Assembly: GCF_001642475.1 (NCBI RefSeq)
Contig: NW_019173951.1
Location: 186,001 to 250,000 of the forward strand
Direction: 5' to 3'
Length of the DNA: 64,000 bases
From: Fonsecaea monophora
Lineage: Eukaryota; Ascomycota; Eurotiomycetes; Chaetothyriales; Herpotrichiellaceae
Below are positions 22,460-33,637 of the stretch, one piece after another. Both the position numbers and the translations under genes were made by a program. The first letter of the stretch is position 1. Every line of letters starts with the position of its first letter. The notes beneath the pieces were generated by a model. It was not told the DNA's origin. It made no database searches and saw only the letters and a program-made list of their open reading frames with translations.

Positions 22460-23189
22460 ATGCGTCTTCTAACATTCGACGATCAGGGCGAGCTCCGCCT
22501 GACCGGAGACCTTTAAGATGACATCCCTCCCTACGCGATCCTCTCGCATACGTAGGGAGACGATAAGGACGAGGTCGATTTCGACGATCTAAAACGCTAA
22601 TCTTTTAAGAATAAGGCCGGCTATGTAAAGATCCGATTCTACGGCGAGCAAGCGAAGAAGGACAAACTCGAATACTTCTAGGTGGACATATACTACATTA
22701 ATAAAGCGAACAATACCGAATACTCAGAAGCTATCAAGTCGATGTTTCGCTAGTACCGCGATACGGTCAAGTACTATATCTACTTGGCGGACGTGTCAAT
22801 CCCTAATGGAGAAGATAACATAGAACGGATATGGGAGCGGGCCTTCCGCGACAGTAGATAGCTCACACGGGGCTAGACGCTTTGAGAGCTTTTAGCGCCG
22901 GTATTAGTTAAGTTCTTTTCACGCGAGGAAGAGTGACTAGGTAGCAGGAACACCCTCAAACAATAGATCCACGAGATCACCGATATTCTAGTTACGGCCC
23001 TCCGCAGCGCACCTTTACCCCAATTTAACGTGGAAGATCGTATGCGGTGGGCTCTTAAACGGAACACGAAGAAGGAGGACCAGGCATACTGTCTGCTCGG
23101 GATCTTCTATGTCTTTATGCCTTTGATATATGGTGAAGGAGAGAATGCAGCTACCTGGCTCAGAGAAGAAATTAATAAGTCTCGAAGAG
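22460..23189 (+). pseudogene. RIP-degraded HET-domain gene relic
   Basis: One continuous frame reads as a HET (heterokaryon incompatibility) N-terminal domain but carries ten stop codons and no frameshift. Recognisable pieces are MRLLTF, PPYAILSHT, then AGYVKI, then EYF-stop-VD, SEAIKSMFR-stop-Y, LADVS and ELLAP. Five conserved Trp positions are now TAG (after SHT, EYF, MFR, DSR and LTRG). Cys positions read Tyr, as in DIYYI where the family has DTCCI. These are TG-to-TA changes, the RIP signature. From about 23030 to the end the frame is clean (RWALKRNTKKEDQAYCLLG, LIYGEGENA) and runs into GTGAGC, the original intron donor. The gene cannot make a full product. Confidence 0.85.
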
Positions 23190-24282
23190 GTGAGCCTTTT
23201 ACTTATTATGCTCACTCTTACTGCGGTCGATACCACTGTCGGTCATACTACTACCATCGATGTCACTTCTGTCGATGCTATTACTGTCGATGCCACTATT
23301 TTCAATACCACTGCTATCGATACCACCGCAGTGAATGGTTCAAAGAAACAAAAGCGATTTGTATGTTTGGAAATGGAAGCATCTTCACCTTTATACAACC
23401 CAGGCAGCAACAGCGTCGACTGGCCATCAACTAATCACCATCGTGTGCACTGGGCAGGTGGACTTTGGGCTATACCCAGCGTCTAGACTGCCTCGCCGCT
23501 CGATCTGTAAACACTTCGGCTGACCCAAGCAAGCCTGGCTTGATCCCGACGAAGGTTGTCGCCTTTTGGTGTGGATCCCTCGAATGGGCCAGGCCCAAAA
23601 CGGAGCTCGGTGGGCGCAGTCATACCAAAAGCACCAGGCGGTTGTGGGTCAGATCCGTCATGCATCCTGCTGCAACTTCAAGCTTTGAAACTGGGGTTCG
23701 GTCCGTCCAAGCGCCTAGGAACACTGTTCTGCTTTCCGAGTTAGCCGGTTCCGGAAGCCTAAAAGGGATGACGCTCCAGCTTGCCGAGATCTCACATTAA
23801 TTGCCTGGTGGCCTGCGAACCTCTATGATGCCTATGAAGTACCAAGCACACTGACGCCGCAGCGAATAATAAGGCACTCTGAGATGACGAGTTGAATGAA
23901 GTCTCTACCAGCGATGTGGCAAGCTTGTACTCTCAAATTAGCAGTGGCTGGAAGCGACCATCTAGCAGAGGGCAAGAGGGTCGAAATTGATTGAATCAAG
24001 TATCAGATTCTGGACAAGAGGTGTTATGTCTTTTTGTGGACACAGTCGTCCTCGGGCCAAGGAAAGCTCCCTTGTCCTCATCCTCTGACAGAATGGGATC
24101 AAAATATGAAATGGCGAAGGCGGCATCATTGGCGCCCGGTTGCTGCGCATCCCTCGTCCGTACTCGGTTTCACGATAAGATACCCTAAACTAAGCCAATG
24201 CAATGTGACACTTCTCCGAGAGGGCGTTCTTGGAAAATTTGTTTGCTGAGCCACATCTGATTGCGTCGTGCTTCTCGTGGAG
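23190..24282. other. Non-coding, probable HET gene remnant downstream part
   Basis: It follows the HET relic and includes a degenerate GATACCACT repeat. Short open frames after 23340 may be eroded downstream exons but show no domain. Confidence 0.35.
23226..23330 (+). repeat. Imperfect GTCGATACCACT-type short tandem repeat
   Basis: About eight diverged copies of a 12-15-nt unit (TCGATACCACT, TCGATGTCACT, TCGATGCCACT and so on). In one frame they would encode repeated (V/I)D(T/A)T. Confidence 0.7.
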
Positions 24283-24810
24283 CTAAGATGTGAGGTCCTT
24301 CTGTGAGACAAATGACTCCAGGAAGAACAGATCGCGCCGTTTGATGTACTGTCCCAGCTCCGAGGTTGGTGCAACGTTGCGCATTTTCTCCACGGCATCA
24401 TGTTTCGAGACCCAGCTATGCTTCAACCCTTCAGAAGCTTCTAGCTCTGTCAGTGTCGGGTTTCCGGTGTCCTCTTCCAGGCTGGTAACATAGCAGAATG
24501 AAGTTTGATGAAGATCATTTCTCTATTCCTCGCTTGTGGCTAGGAGACGCATATCGTCAAGCCTTGGTCTGCAGCCGGTTTCCTCGAGAGTCTCTCTTTC
24601 GACGGCGAGTTTGTGGTCTTCATTCGCTTCGACGCCCCCGCCAGGAAGTTTGTAGTAATTGCCCTTGGCGATGTAGATCAAGGCGATCAAATCGTTTGTA
24701 TTGTTGACCAAAATAGCGCGCACTGCCATGCGATTGGTGTACGACACGTCGACTTGCTTCTCACCAAGCACCTTCGATGGTGGGGGAGCCGACGCAGAGT
24801 GCTCAGCCAT
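24283..24810 (-). pseudogene. NUDIX hydrolase gene with one in-frame TAG
   Basis: The frame from ATG 24810 to TAG 24283 encodes 175 codons with a single internal TAG at 24525-24523 (codon 96). Before it lies a complete NUDIX box: Gly in GGGVEANED, seven residues, then RETLEETGC. After the TAG the same frame continues with RNDLHQTSFCYV, then EDTGNPTLTELEA and HSWVS, the usual C-terminal half of this NUDIX group, whose relatives read EEWRNDL here. A TGG-to-TAG change explains it. No fungal-size intron can remove the stop: the nearest upstream GT gives about 26 nt. The result is either a truncated non-functional product or a recent nonsense allele. Confidence 0.8.
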
Positions 24811-25773
24811 ACGAGCAGAGTGGTAGGTGTGACTGGTTTGTATCGATTCGCCTAGGCTTCAGGACGATGGCGTCGATGAAATGGAAAGATGTTGGACCAG
24901 GATGCTCTGGAGAGGGAGGAAGGGGCTTTGTACGACCAGGCTAAGATTAATAAGTTACCTAGCCGTAAGTTGGGCGTTATCACTAACCTTGGGCGTTATC
25001 GACTGTACTAACTGGCGGTGCTCGCAGCAATTGACAATAACGTGTCGCCTTGGCATTGGATGTGCACCGGCGCATGCGCATACTCAAATGGGCTAATCAT
25101 TTTTGGTCCACTCCCTCACCGAAACTGTAAGCGGAATGGTTCCAATGCAGTTGTTGACTTTGGGCGTGACAAAGTCGGCACAACACGAGTGAAGCTACGT
25201 GTCTAACAGTACCTCACCGAAGGCCTCTTCCGCTATCTGCTGTCGCACGCTGCAAGGCAGACCGCGGTGCCCGATGCGAGTAGCTCTTTCCTCAATCCTC
25301 TGCGCTCATTGCACTCCCGACATGTTTCCTCTCACCAGTGAGAGAAGGGAGACGGTGATTCGCAGATCGATACACCCAGTTGGTCCGGTCGATCCAGCCA
25401 GAGCAGATGAAGACCTAGTGGGCGAGTGCAACGCCTGTATGACCCGGACGCTGACCGGACCTGCGAAATGAACACATTGATCCAAGGCTGCACTCGAGGC
25501 GCTCTCATATTTTCCCTTTTCGAATCTCGGCGAAGTTCTACGGCCCTTACTTTCTTCGTACACTATTGCTAACGGGAATAGGTAAAGGGATTGAGACACG
25601 CCCGTCCCATTCAATTGCGCCTTGTAGCGATGCATCGCAGACATGTCGTCCATTCTGCTTGAGAGAAAATGGAATATAGGTACATCATGCCGGGTCACCC
25701 CGAGTTCCAAAGTTGCTGGTCTGCCGTCCACCTTTTTGCGCAACACTTTATATGATCGGTTAGATTCGACTAC
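24811..25773. other. Intergenic
   Basis: Promoter of the DHH gene (+) and of the broken NUDIX gene (-). An open frame at 25306-25746 (-) has no motif. Confidence 0.4.
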
Positions 25774-28371
25774 ATGGATCTATCGAACAGCACAGCTCAG
25801 TCTCGCTTTATTTTTGATGACGTGCTCGGATTACATATTAGCCTTTCGCCCTTGCTTGTCTCGGAGCGGGTACTCAAAGCAGCCAACAACCTTGGACTGC
25901 GCAACGCTCTTGAATAGGATGAGCAGGGCCAGATATGCAGAGTCTCGCATATTCTGGCCGGCGAACTATCCCGCCGCCTCGGTATCAGAATGCTCAACAT
26001 TCGAGAATTTGTAGCACTCGCTCAAAGACGACCAGAAGTTGCCTCATCTAGCTTTGCGGAATGGCTCTCGGACACCTTCGCTATTTATAATACAGAGCAA
26101 GTGCCACAGGTTGCTAGCAATGCCGTGCTTCTGAAATTCAACAACGGCCAGCTTCAGTCACAAGACGGCCAATGGAGAATACCCGTTTCGCGGCCAGGAT
26201 GGTTTGACATTGGCGACGTCGGGCCAGGGGGACTACCAACCAAGCTCTCTTCGACGAATCTCCTTGGCCACTGGAAGTTCTGGAGTCCAGAGTCCTCGGA
26301 TTTCATCAGTGGAGCCATGAGAAGCCTTGTGACGTCTTCTGGCACTTGTTCCTTGGACCTAGGCGTCCCTGTCTTTGCGCAGCACCCTAAGCTCATGATT
26401 CGAGAATGCTATTCTTGGGTTGGGGTTCCTAGTCCGTCGGCCATATTGCCCATCTGGGAGCGATATGAAAACTTGAACCATGCTAGAGACGATGCAGCTC
26501 TCCAAGAACTATTAATCTCGTTCGATGACTCCGGACTACTGCCGAGCCAAGGTTGCGACATGCTTGAACGCGAGAAATTCACCGAGATGCTGACGGACCT
26601 TCGCGGCAAGCGTGCCTTAGTGACCAGCACAAGCAATTTGCCAAAACTTATCACTGAAGACGATCTCCTGGCAATCTTTCAGACCGACGACAGGCCAGAC
26701 GCAACGTATGTCCTCGGCCATCCCAGACCAGATGCCGATTCTGCATGCAGCGCACTTTTCGAAGCAGTTCGAAGGAAAGTCCTTTATCCGGAAAGGCCTG
26801 TCCATACGTGGTGTGAGTATGTGCCACCCGAGGTCAAGTACATTCTCGGGCCACAATTTTCGAGCCTGTTGTCTCGTGTGGCAAAGCCCCGAAATTATCA
26901 CAACATTGTACTCGTCGATTGTCACAAGACCGAAGCCTGCTTTCGCATGGGCGTGCGATCGATCATCGATCACCACATCATTCGGAAAAAATTTGCGCCT
27001 TATGTTTCGATCAGCCATGAGGTGTCGTGGTCTTCCACAATTCAAGTCTACGTCAAAATTCTGGGATCTGGACTGGATCTCGCGCCCTCACTCGCTAAGA
27101 TATTGCTCGAAGCTACACGACTAGAGGCGGAACCAGGGTTGATGAAGTATATGAGCAATCTCGACAGACTCGCCGTCAAAAGGTTGGAGTCAATTGCGAG
27201 TACTGCAGCCACATATTCTGATCTTATGCATGTGATGACCGAAGCATCGTGCCCACAGGAACTGTTCTACAAGGATTACAAGGAGACGAACTTTGGCTTT
27301 GCAGTCATCAAAAGCAGGCAAGCGCTCGGCTCTCAGATCCATGCTCTTGCTACGACAAACAACACGAACCACCACTTACCTCTAACCATTGTGAAGGAGG
27401 TCTTGTATCGTGACGGGTTCGTTGCTGTCAAATCTGAAACGATCCTGATCGTCTCGAATCCCGAATATCATGACAAAGGATTTACGAGATCCGTCTTGGA
27501 CGTCGTGGCCCTGGCATGTCGACAGTTCCATGGTACCGAAGCTGTGTCTCTCTTCGATAAAGGTGTCCTCGTCGCCGAAGCAAAGTATCAGACCCCCAGA
27601 CTTTTGCTGATGCCATTGATCGAAGACATTGTCACCGAACACCTGCGCTTCGCATATTCGCCTGCACTGGATAAATTTATGTCCATAGGTTTCTATAGTG
27701 GTCAAGCAAAAACGTATAGTATCCCAGGCGAAGATCAAATTGTCTTCGCCGGACTGTCTTATACCAATGTGGCTCAGTTTCTTTCGGACAGTGTCCGGAT
27801 GTCTATCCTCACACTACCAGAATACTGGAAGGTGTACCAGGATTTCGAGGCCCGCGGTCTCACATACGCCATCACCAGCCTCCAGTGTCCACGCTTTGTC
27901 GAGGTCTTGGATACTCTCATCCTTGACAGCCATCGTCTCGTGCACGGAGCGATATCATCCAACAAGGACAACAAGAAAGAGATACAACTTGCACATCCCA
28001 TTCAATCAGCCCGTCCTGCCTTGATCAGGGCCGAAGACGGTGACTTGGTCACGGGGCTTCCCCGAAAACTGTACTCGGCAGACACCTATGGCGATTCTTC
28101 GCTCTGGCGATACTGGACGCCGGATACGCCTCCAAGCCCATCGGATCATAATCTAGGAGTCCAAGAATCCCCTACTGTTGCGACTCGGGGTCATATATTT
28201 GTGATGAATCAAACCTGCCTCGACCTGAAAGTCCATGTAAATGAGTCGACACAGTTCCTGACATTCAGGCCCATCTATGATGACATTGCTGAGATTAGGT
28301 ATGTGGTTGAACCGGCGGAGAGCTGGATCCGGTTGAAGATGCTACCGAGGCTCTTTTCTCTGACTGGTTAA
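25774..28371 (+). CDS. Large DHH/DHHA2-family phosphoesterase (Mn-dependent pyrophosphatase/PPX1-like)
   Basis: The uninterrupted frame from ATG 25990 encodes 793 aa. An in-frame ATG at 25774 in good context (ACATGG) adds 72 codons but meets a TAG at 25915-25917. Removing a 48-nt GTACTC...TAG intron (25870-25917) keeps phase and gives 849 aa. The DHH core (numbering from 25990) has LGHPRPDADS near residue 240, LVDCHKTE near 308 and IIDHH near 325, matching the metal motifs of family II pyrophosphatases. A DHHA2-like region follows to about residue 640. It should hydrolyse a phosphoanhydride such as pyrophosphate or polyphosphate. Similar GLPxKLxS...WxxWxP modules flank the core on both sides. 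The first exon and start are uncertain. Confidence 0.82.
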
Positions 28372-29266
28372 GCTTTGGGTTTGGTATTGGGTCTGCGGTA
28401 TGCAATTATCGCCACTGGAAATCATATCTTGTCGCACAAAGGAATTCTCGAGGCAGCGGCAGTGGCAGTGGATTCGGAAGCCGCATCTTCTTGGAGCTCG
28501 TATTCTCGTTAGATTCTCGCCTCCGGCGTTTCATTGATTTGCTCTTGATAGATCGCAGTCTACAGTAAATGAAAATGAGTCCGAAATACATCCATAGTCC
28601 AGAAAAGCGGCCCCGTAGATATTCTGGCAAGAATAACCGTGGTGGGGGAAACGGAAGCGGCTGGCCCGAATATGTGAAACACCGGAAACTGGGAACCCTA
28701 GGGGCCAAGTTGTGGGAACCTTTGCAGGCTCAGGCCTGTGCTCACGGTACTCAGGGAACGCCTCAGGGTTCGCCAAAGCCGCGCTCAGGATTGCATAGCC
28801 CGGCTCAGGATAGCTTAGTCACAACTCAGGTTAAATGGCGGGATGATCAGGTCTAGAAACGGAAATGGATCTTGGAGAAGGTCAAGATTCGCCGCTGAGT
28901 GTTGTGGTACTTTGTGTACGAGGTACATATATAAAGCACCGGTGGCTGACTAAGAGGGCGATGGCTTTCTTTGGTGTAGGAGATCTCGAGCTTGTCGATC
29001 CTTTGATTTTACGTATTTCCGCGGATAATCCATTTTCAGACCTAATTCTGTAGTATGTAACACATATACCTCGATGTAGTGTGATGTGGATGACGAACGG
29101 GGTAAAAAGTACCTCCAGTAGTAGTAGTAGTAGTAGTAGTAGTAGTTGAAGAAGAAGAAGAAAAAGAAAAAAAATACAAATCCAACTAGCTACCCCCAAC
29201 TTCGCTCCTCATCACCTTTTCTCTATCTATACTTGGTACACAAGCCAAGGCGATATTCTAAACACT
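28372..29266. other. Intergenic between convergent genes
   Basis: It has a cluster of ACTCAGG/GCTCAGG words at 28725-28835, an (AGT)n microsatellite and an adjacent AAGAAG run. No supported gene. Confidence 0.45.
29117..29146. repeat. (AGT)n microsatellite
   Basis: About ten AGT trinucleotides, followed directly by a GAA-rich run to about 29173. Confidence 0.9.
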
Positions 29267-30221
29267 TTAGAATATGCCTCCCCGTCCAAAGAGCTCGAGC
29301 CCGTCGTGGAAGATGTTCGTGAGCTCTTCCTTCATCTTGACTCGAGCTTCGTCCCCCAGGTAATCACTGAAGACCGGATCAGATTCGAAAACCCTGTCCA
29401 AGGCAAGGCGGGCTTGCTCGCTGGGACTGGAATCCGAGTTGTTATCGTCCGAGACCATCAGACAGTAGAGTAAGCCCGCCTCAAGTTCGGCGAAGACGTT
29501 CAGGAACACGGGGTAAACTTGGTTCAAGTCCTGCAAAGTTCCAGGGTTAGCATCTTGTTCTTTCCGGGGAAGTGACAATGTATATGAACGAGTGTGGTGA
29601 TCGTGGCACACATGTTCGTACCTTGTATGGTTTCCCCTCCTTAGTGCCGCCGGCATTGTACAGATAGGTATCTGTCAATTTCCCGATTTTCGCTCGGCAC
29701 GCCTCAAGGTGATATCTCTTGCGCTGCTGGTTGAGTTCCAGGGTGGCGACATGCTGCTCCAGCTCCTTGACATGTTGGCCCTGCTCGCTCTGAAGTCGCT
29801 GCAGCCGGGCATTTTCGGCCGCCATGGTCTCGTTCTGTTGCTTCAGCTCCCTATTCGCTTCCAAGAGCTGGGCGTGCTCCGCCATCACCATCTCAATCAG
29901 GCCCACGGGCATAGCTTTCATCTTTTGTTGCTGATGAGCGACGTGCATTGCATTTGTTCTTTTGAGCTTCATGTTCTCGCTCTTGAGTCGGGCTATGTAG
30001 ATAGCCATGGTCTTGTTGTCAGCCTCTAACTGGGTGGACTTTGCTTTTTCCTGGACCACCTCGTTTTGGAGACTCGTTTGATTCTCCTTTCTAGCTGCGA
30101 CATCTTGCTGCGGTTTATTTGCAGTCAGGCCAATCTTCCTCAATTGGAGGGTCATGGCCTGAAGTTCTGTTCGCTGCTCTCTATAGGACTTTTCCAGGTG
30201 ATCGAAGTCAGATCGGGTCAT
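29267..30221 (-). CDS. Coiled-coil protein of unknown function
   Basis: Two exons (30221-29622 and 29530-29267) give 287 aa. Residues about 1-185 are one long heptad-like, charged helix with no prolines in its middle (SYREQRTELQAM, AARLQRL-type stretches, HVKELEQHVATLEL), a strong coiled-coil candidate. The second exon is a globular, acidic C-terminal part (VYPVFLNVFAELEAGLLY, then VFSDYLGDEARVKMKEEL). The first in-frame ATG is 30221; a frame open further upstream without an ATG leaves room for an unseen 5' exon. No family is recognised. Filament-binding or scaffolding is possible but is only inference. Confidence 0.65.
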
Positions 30222-31824
30222 CTCCACAATTGCTGTGGACTCGGTATAACCACGACGCCGCCTTGTGGATGCGGAAGGAATTCTGCCGGGTTTGTGTCGA
30301 GGTCTGAAGTTGAAGATGCTGTTATGGAAGTAAATGTTTATCAAGGCTCCGGAAGTTGAAAGATCAGTGAGCTATGTCAGTTTGGTGAAACGTAGGCTGA
30401 TAGAGCCTCAACGCGAGTCAAGTACGCAGTGCTCATCTGACCACAATGAACATGCCGCCCAAAAGAGACGAGGGAAGTCCATCATTGACCTTAAATACTG
30501 CTCTGCAGGCTCGGGGGAATTGGCTGACAGAACCAGTCTAGCCATCGAAGATAGGTATGGACGCTTGGACGATCCATTGTCCCAACCCTACCTTGCATGA
30601 TACCGCTCTTGACATGGGCTCAGCGCCAAACATTGAGGGCAGTCGCCGCTGCAAGTCGCTGCAAGTCGACACTCTGGGTCAACATCCGGATAAGAAAAAA
30701 GGTCCAGGCTGCCGAACACACGTTCGTCGGGCGCATCGATCTCTGTCGTCAACTTCTCGCCGCTCCTCACCGCTCCTTACCGCTACAAAGGGGCTGTCAT
30801 GCGCCTGTCGAAGTTCTGGCCGTCAACTGACAGGGGTTGCATTTGGCATGCACAGGCACTCTTCAGTGACGGCAGAAGAGCCTCAAAGGACCATTAATTC
30901 GAGGAGTTGTGCCTTTCTTGCATAGAAATCCAGCGTTTGGGTGGCGCCAAGGCATGTTCAAAGCAAAGAGTGTGAGTGCTGCTCAGGTCGATTGGCAATG
31001 GCATATCCCACGTATCTGCCGTATCTGCGAACTGCATAAAAGTGCAGCTGACACACGGTGCAGGCCTTCCTGTGCTGGGAAGAACATTGCAGATCAAAAG
31101 TGAAAATCTCAGCCTCTGGTTCAGAGGGAAGAGGAAGTGCAAGACGAACAAGGATAATTGACGTTTTTCGCACGCAATGGGAAAGGGGTGAAGTCAGAAC
31201 CGGGGAGCAGGAATATAGACGTCTCTGACAGGCTTGATATCAGGTGTTCACGAGCTTTGGAGTCTGTGTCCTTGGCTGTCCTTATCCTGACAGACCACAT
31301 ACTAGTCTTCGTGGGTTTGTGATGGTAACAGGAGAGGGAGGGTATTATGCAGGTGGTGTCGAGTGTGTGGTAGAAACTTGACCGCGACGAGGTCTTACTT
31401 CTCACTTGCCTGCGCCTTTTTGGTGGCCTAATAGCCTGATTGATGCCCCGGTTGCCCCTCAGTTAGTGCGTCAAAGTGCCTCTCAGTACCCCACGATTTT
31501 TGGCCACTGGCGCTCAGGAATTTCGTGGGGTCTCCGCAGAAACAAACCAGCCACGCCACCGAATCACCGGTGCCACCGAGCCACCAAGCTGTCGTGCCAC
31601 CTTCTCCGAACTCTTCTCCTCCTTTGTCCTTCTTTCCCCTTCCTTCAATCAGTCACCGCAGCCAAGCCCGAGACAAACCACCACACTCCAACATCTGCAC
31701 ACAGCCTTTCAAGGTCCTTTGATCACTCAAACCAACCACTTACATTACATTCTTCACCTGTTTCAGGCACAATCCCTTTCTTCACCTCCTCTCTCCAGAC
31801 ACAGACCCATCTACAGCCGGCAAG
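30222..31824. other. Intergenic between divergent genes
   Basis: Upstream of the coiled-coil gene and the DJ-1-like gene. A pyrimidine-rich C/T stretch from about 31560 to 31800 is likely the long 5' UTR/promoter of the DJ-1-like gene. No other gene supported. Confidence 0.4.
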
Positions 31825-32786
31825 ATGAGTGCAATTCAGGACACCGAGACCAACGAGCCCATCCAGGTCCTCATCACCATGCATGATGGCATGGACCTGC
31901 TCGACTTTGCCGGCCCGCTTGAAGTTCTCACTCACGCTCAATACAATGCCAGTGACCCAGGTATGTAGACACTTCCCCCCTTCCCCCCAAAACCCCGCGT
32001 CACACGACCAGCCTTTTACCTACCACACCAAGCTGACATGCAAGCAATCCAGAAAGCAAAGCCTTTGATGTCACCTTTGCAGCTGCGCAGGAACACGTCC
32101 TGACCGCCCAAGGCGTCACATTGACTGCACACGTCTCGTACAAGGAAGCACACAAGCGTCTCAAGGAGTTCGACGTCCTCGTCGTCCCCGGCGGCAAGGA
32201 CAAGTGCATGCAGGTCCTCAAAGACAAGGCCGAACCTACACAAATCATCAAGGCATTCGCCGACGCCCAGACCTCTGACCCCGGGAGGGAGCGGACCGTG
32301 CTGGCCGTGGACACGGCGGCACTCTTTTTGGCGAGCCAGGGCCTCCTACAGGGGCTGGCGGCGACCACACACCCGGACTTCTACATCAAGCTGGAGAAGG
32401 AGTGTCAAGATGCCGCGGCGCGCGAGATGGGTGAACGCACCGACGTCATGGAGGAGCGCTATGTGGTGAACAACGCCCGCTTCGACCTGGGTGAGAACCT
32501 GGACGAAAACCCCTACGTGTTCAAGAAGAACCGCAAGGGGAGCACCGCCCGCAAGGGCTCCCTGGCCAGACGGGAGAGCAACCTGAAACACGAGAACCTA
32601 GTGCGCCGACAGAGCATGAAGCTGGGCGGCATGCGGGTCATCACTAGCGGCGGCACCATCAGCGGCATCGACGCGAGCTTGTACCTCGTCAGCGCCCTTG
32701 TCAGCCACGAAACGGCCCAAGAGGTCGCCCGAGTCATGGGCTACGACTGGGTCAAGGGCGTTGTCGTGGACGCCATCGATGTCTAG
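31825..32786 (+). CDS. DJ-1/PfpI (class I glutamine amidotransferase-like) protein without nucleophile Cys
   Basis: Two exons (31825-31960 and 32053-32786) give 289 aa. The DJ-1/PfpI fold shows in VLITMHDGMDLLDFAGPLEV, VLVVPGG, and ITSGGTISGIDASLYLV near the C-terminus. At the nucleophile elbow, where relatives have a Cys (VCTGAxLLA), this protein reads AVDTAALFLA, so the catalytic cysteine is replaced by Asp. A lysine/arginine-rich insert of about 40 residues contains RKGS, RRES and RRQS, three basophilic-kinase-like sites. It may be a regulatory or binding protein rather than an amidase or chaperone enzyme. The start ATG has A at -3. Confidence 0.83.
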
Positions 32787-33637
32787 ATTTTCTGGCCCAG
32801 ATGGCATAGACTAGCATCTGCGTATGTAGACTGAGAGCGAAGGGACGTGGTGTGCAAATCCATCACGACTACGGTATTGCTCTGGATGTGCGCGACGACG
32901 ACGAAGACGGACGATGATGCATACATGGAATGAGACACGGACGCGCCGGCCTTGACGACACCCATAGCAGCCTATGGATCAAACGAGGTCTGGGACAAGA
33001 ATGTAACGGAACGAACGATGGCATGGAGAAAGGGGATCAAATGTACCGAGTGACGCTATACTAGGAAATTCATCTCTTTTTTGACGGAATGGAAATGCTG
33101 TATGTGTCCGCCGTAGTATCCCGTATGCTATAGCGAATGCTGCATGCTGTATGTATCGCAACAGCAAACCTCCCTGAGCGGAGATAACTTGAACTCTTCT
33201 TCTTCCTTAGAGAGGAGACTCGGCTTGATCTCGTATCATGACCTCGTACTGACTGTGCTTGTGTACCTAGGTAGTCAAGAGACTTTCGACCATAACACTC
33301 GATACTCGGACGTATATCACCTCGCATACATCTCCGACGACACATACGTCCGCTGTGGATTCAGACATCCCATGTTTCTCCAAACTTGAGTTGGGTAGAC
33401 TAGATGCGATGACAATATTGTTTATTGTGTTTTGTGAATTTCGATTCCATTGAGCGTGTATTTATTTGCTTAAAGGCACACATAAATTTGCTTCCTGGCT
33501 CATTTCAAGATCGGTCGTCGCTATCTACAATCACACAGTATGCCTCGCACTCCCTTCTCTTTCAATTCTCATTGCTGTCGTTGACACATCTCAGTCCTGA
33601 ACACATGGAATGGTTTATCGAAAATCTCAAGCCATTG
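32787..33637. other. Intergenic between convergent genes
   Basis: 3' flanks of the DJ-1-like and RNF10-like genes. No supported gene. Confidence 0.4.
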
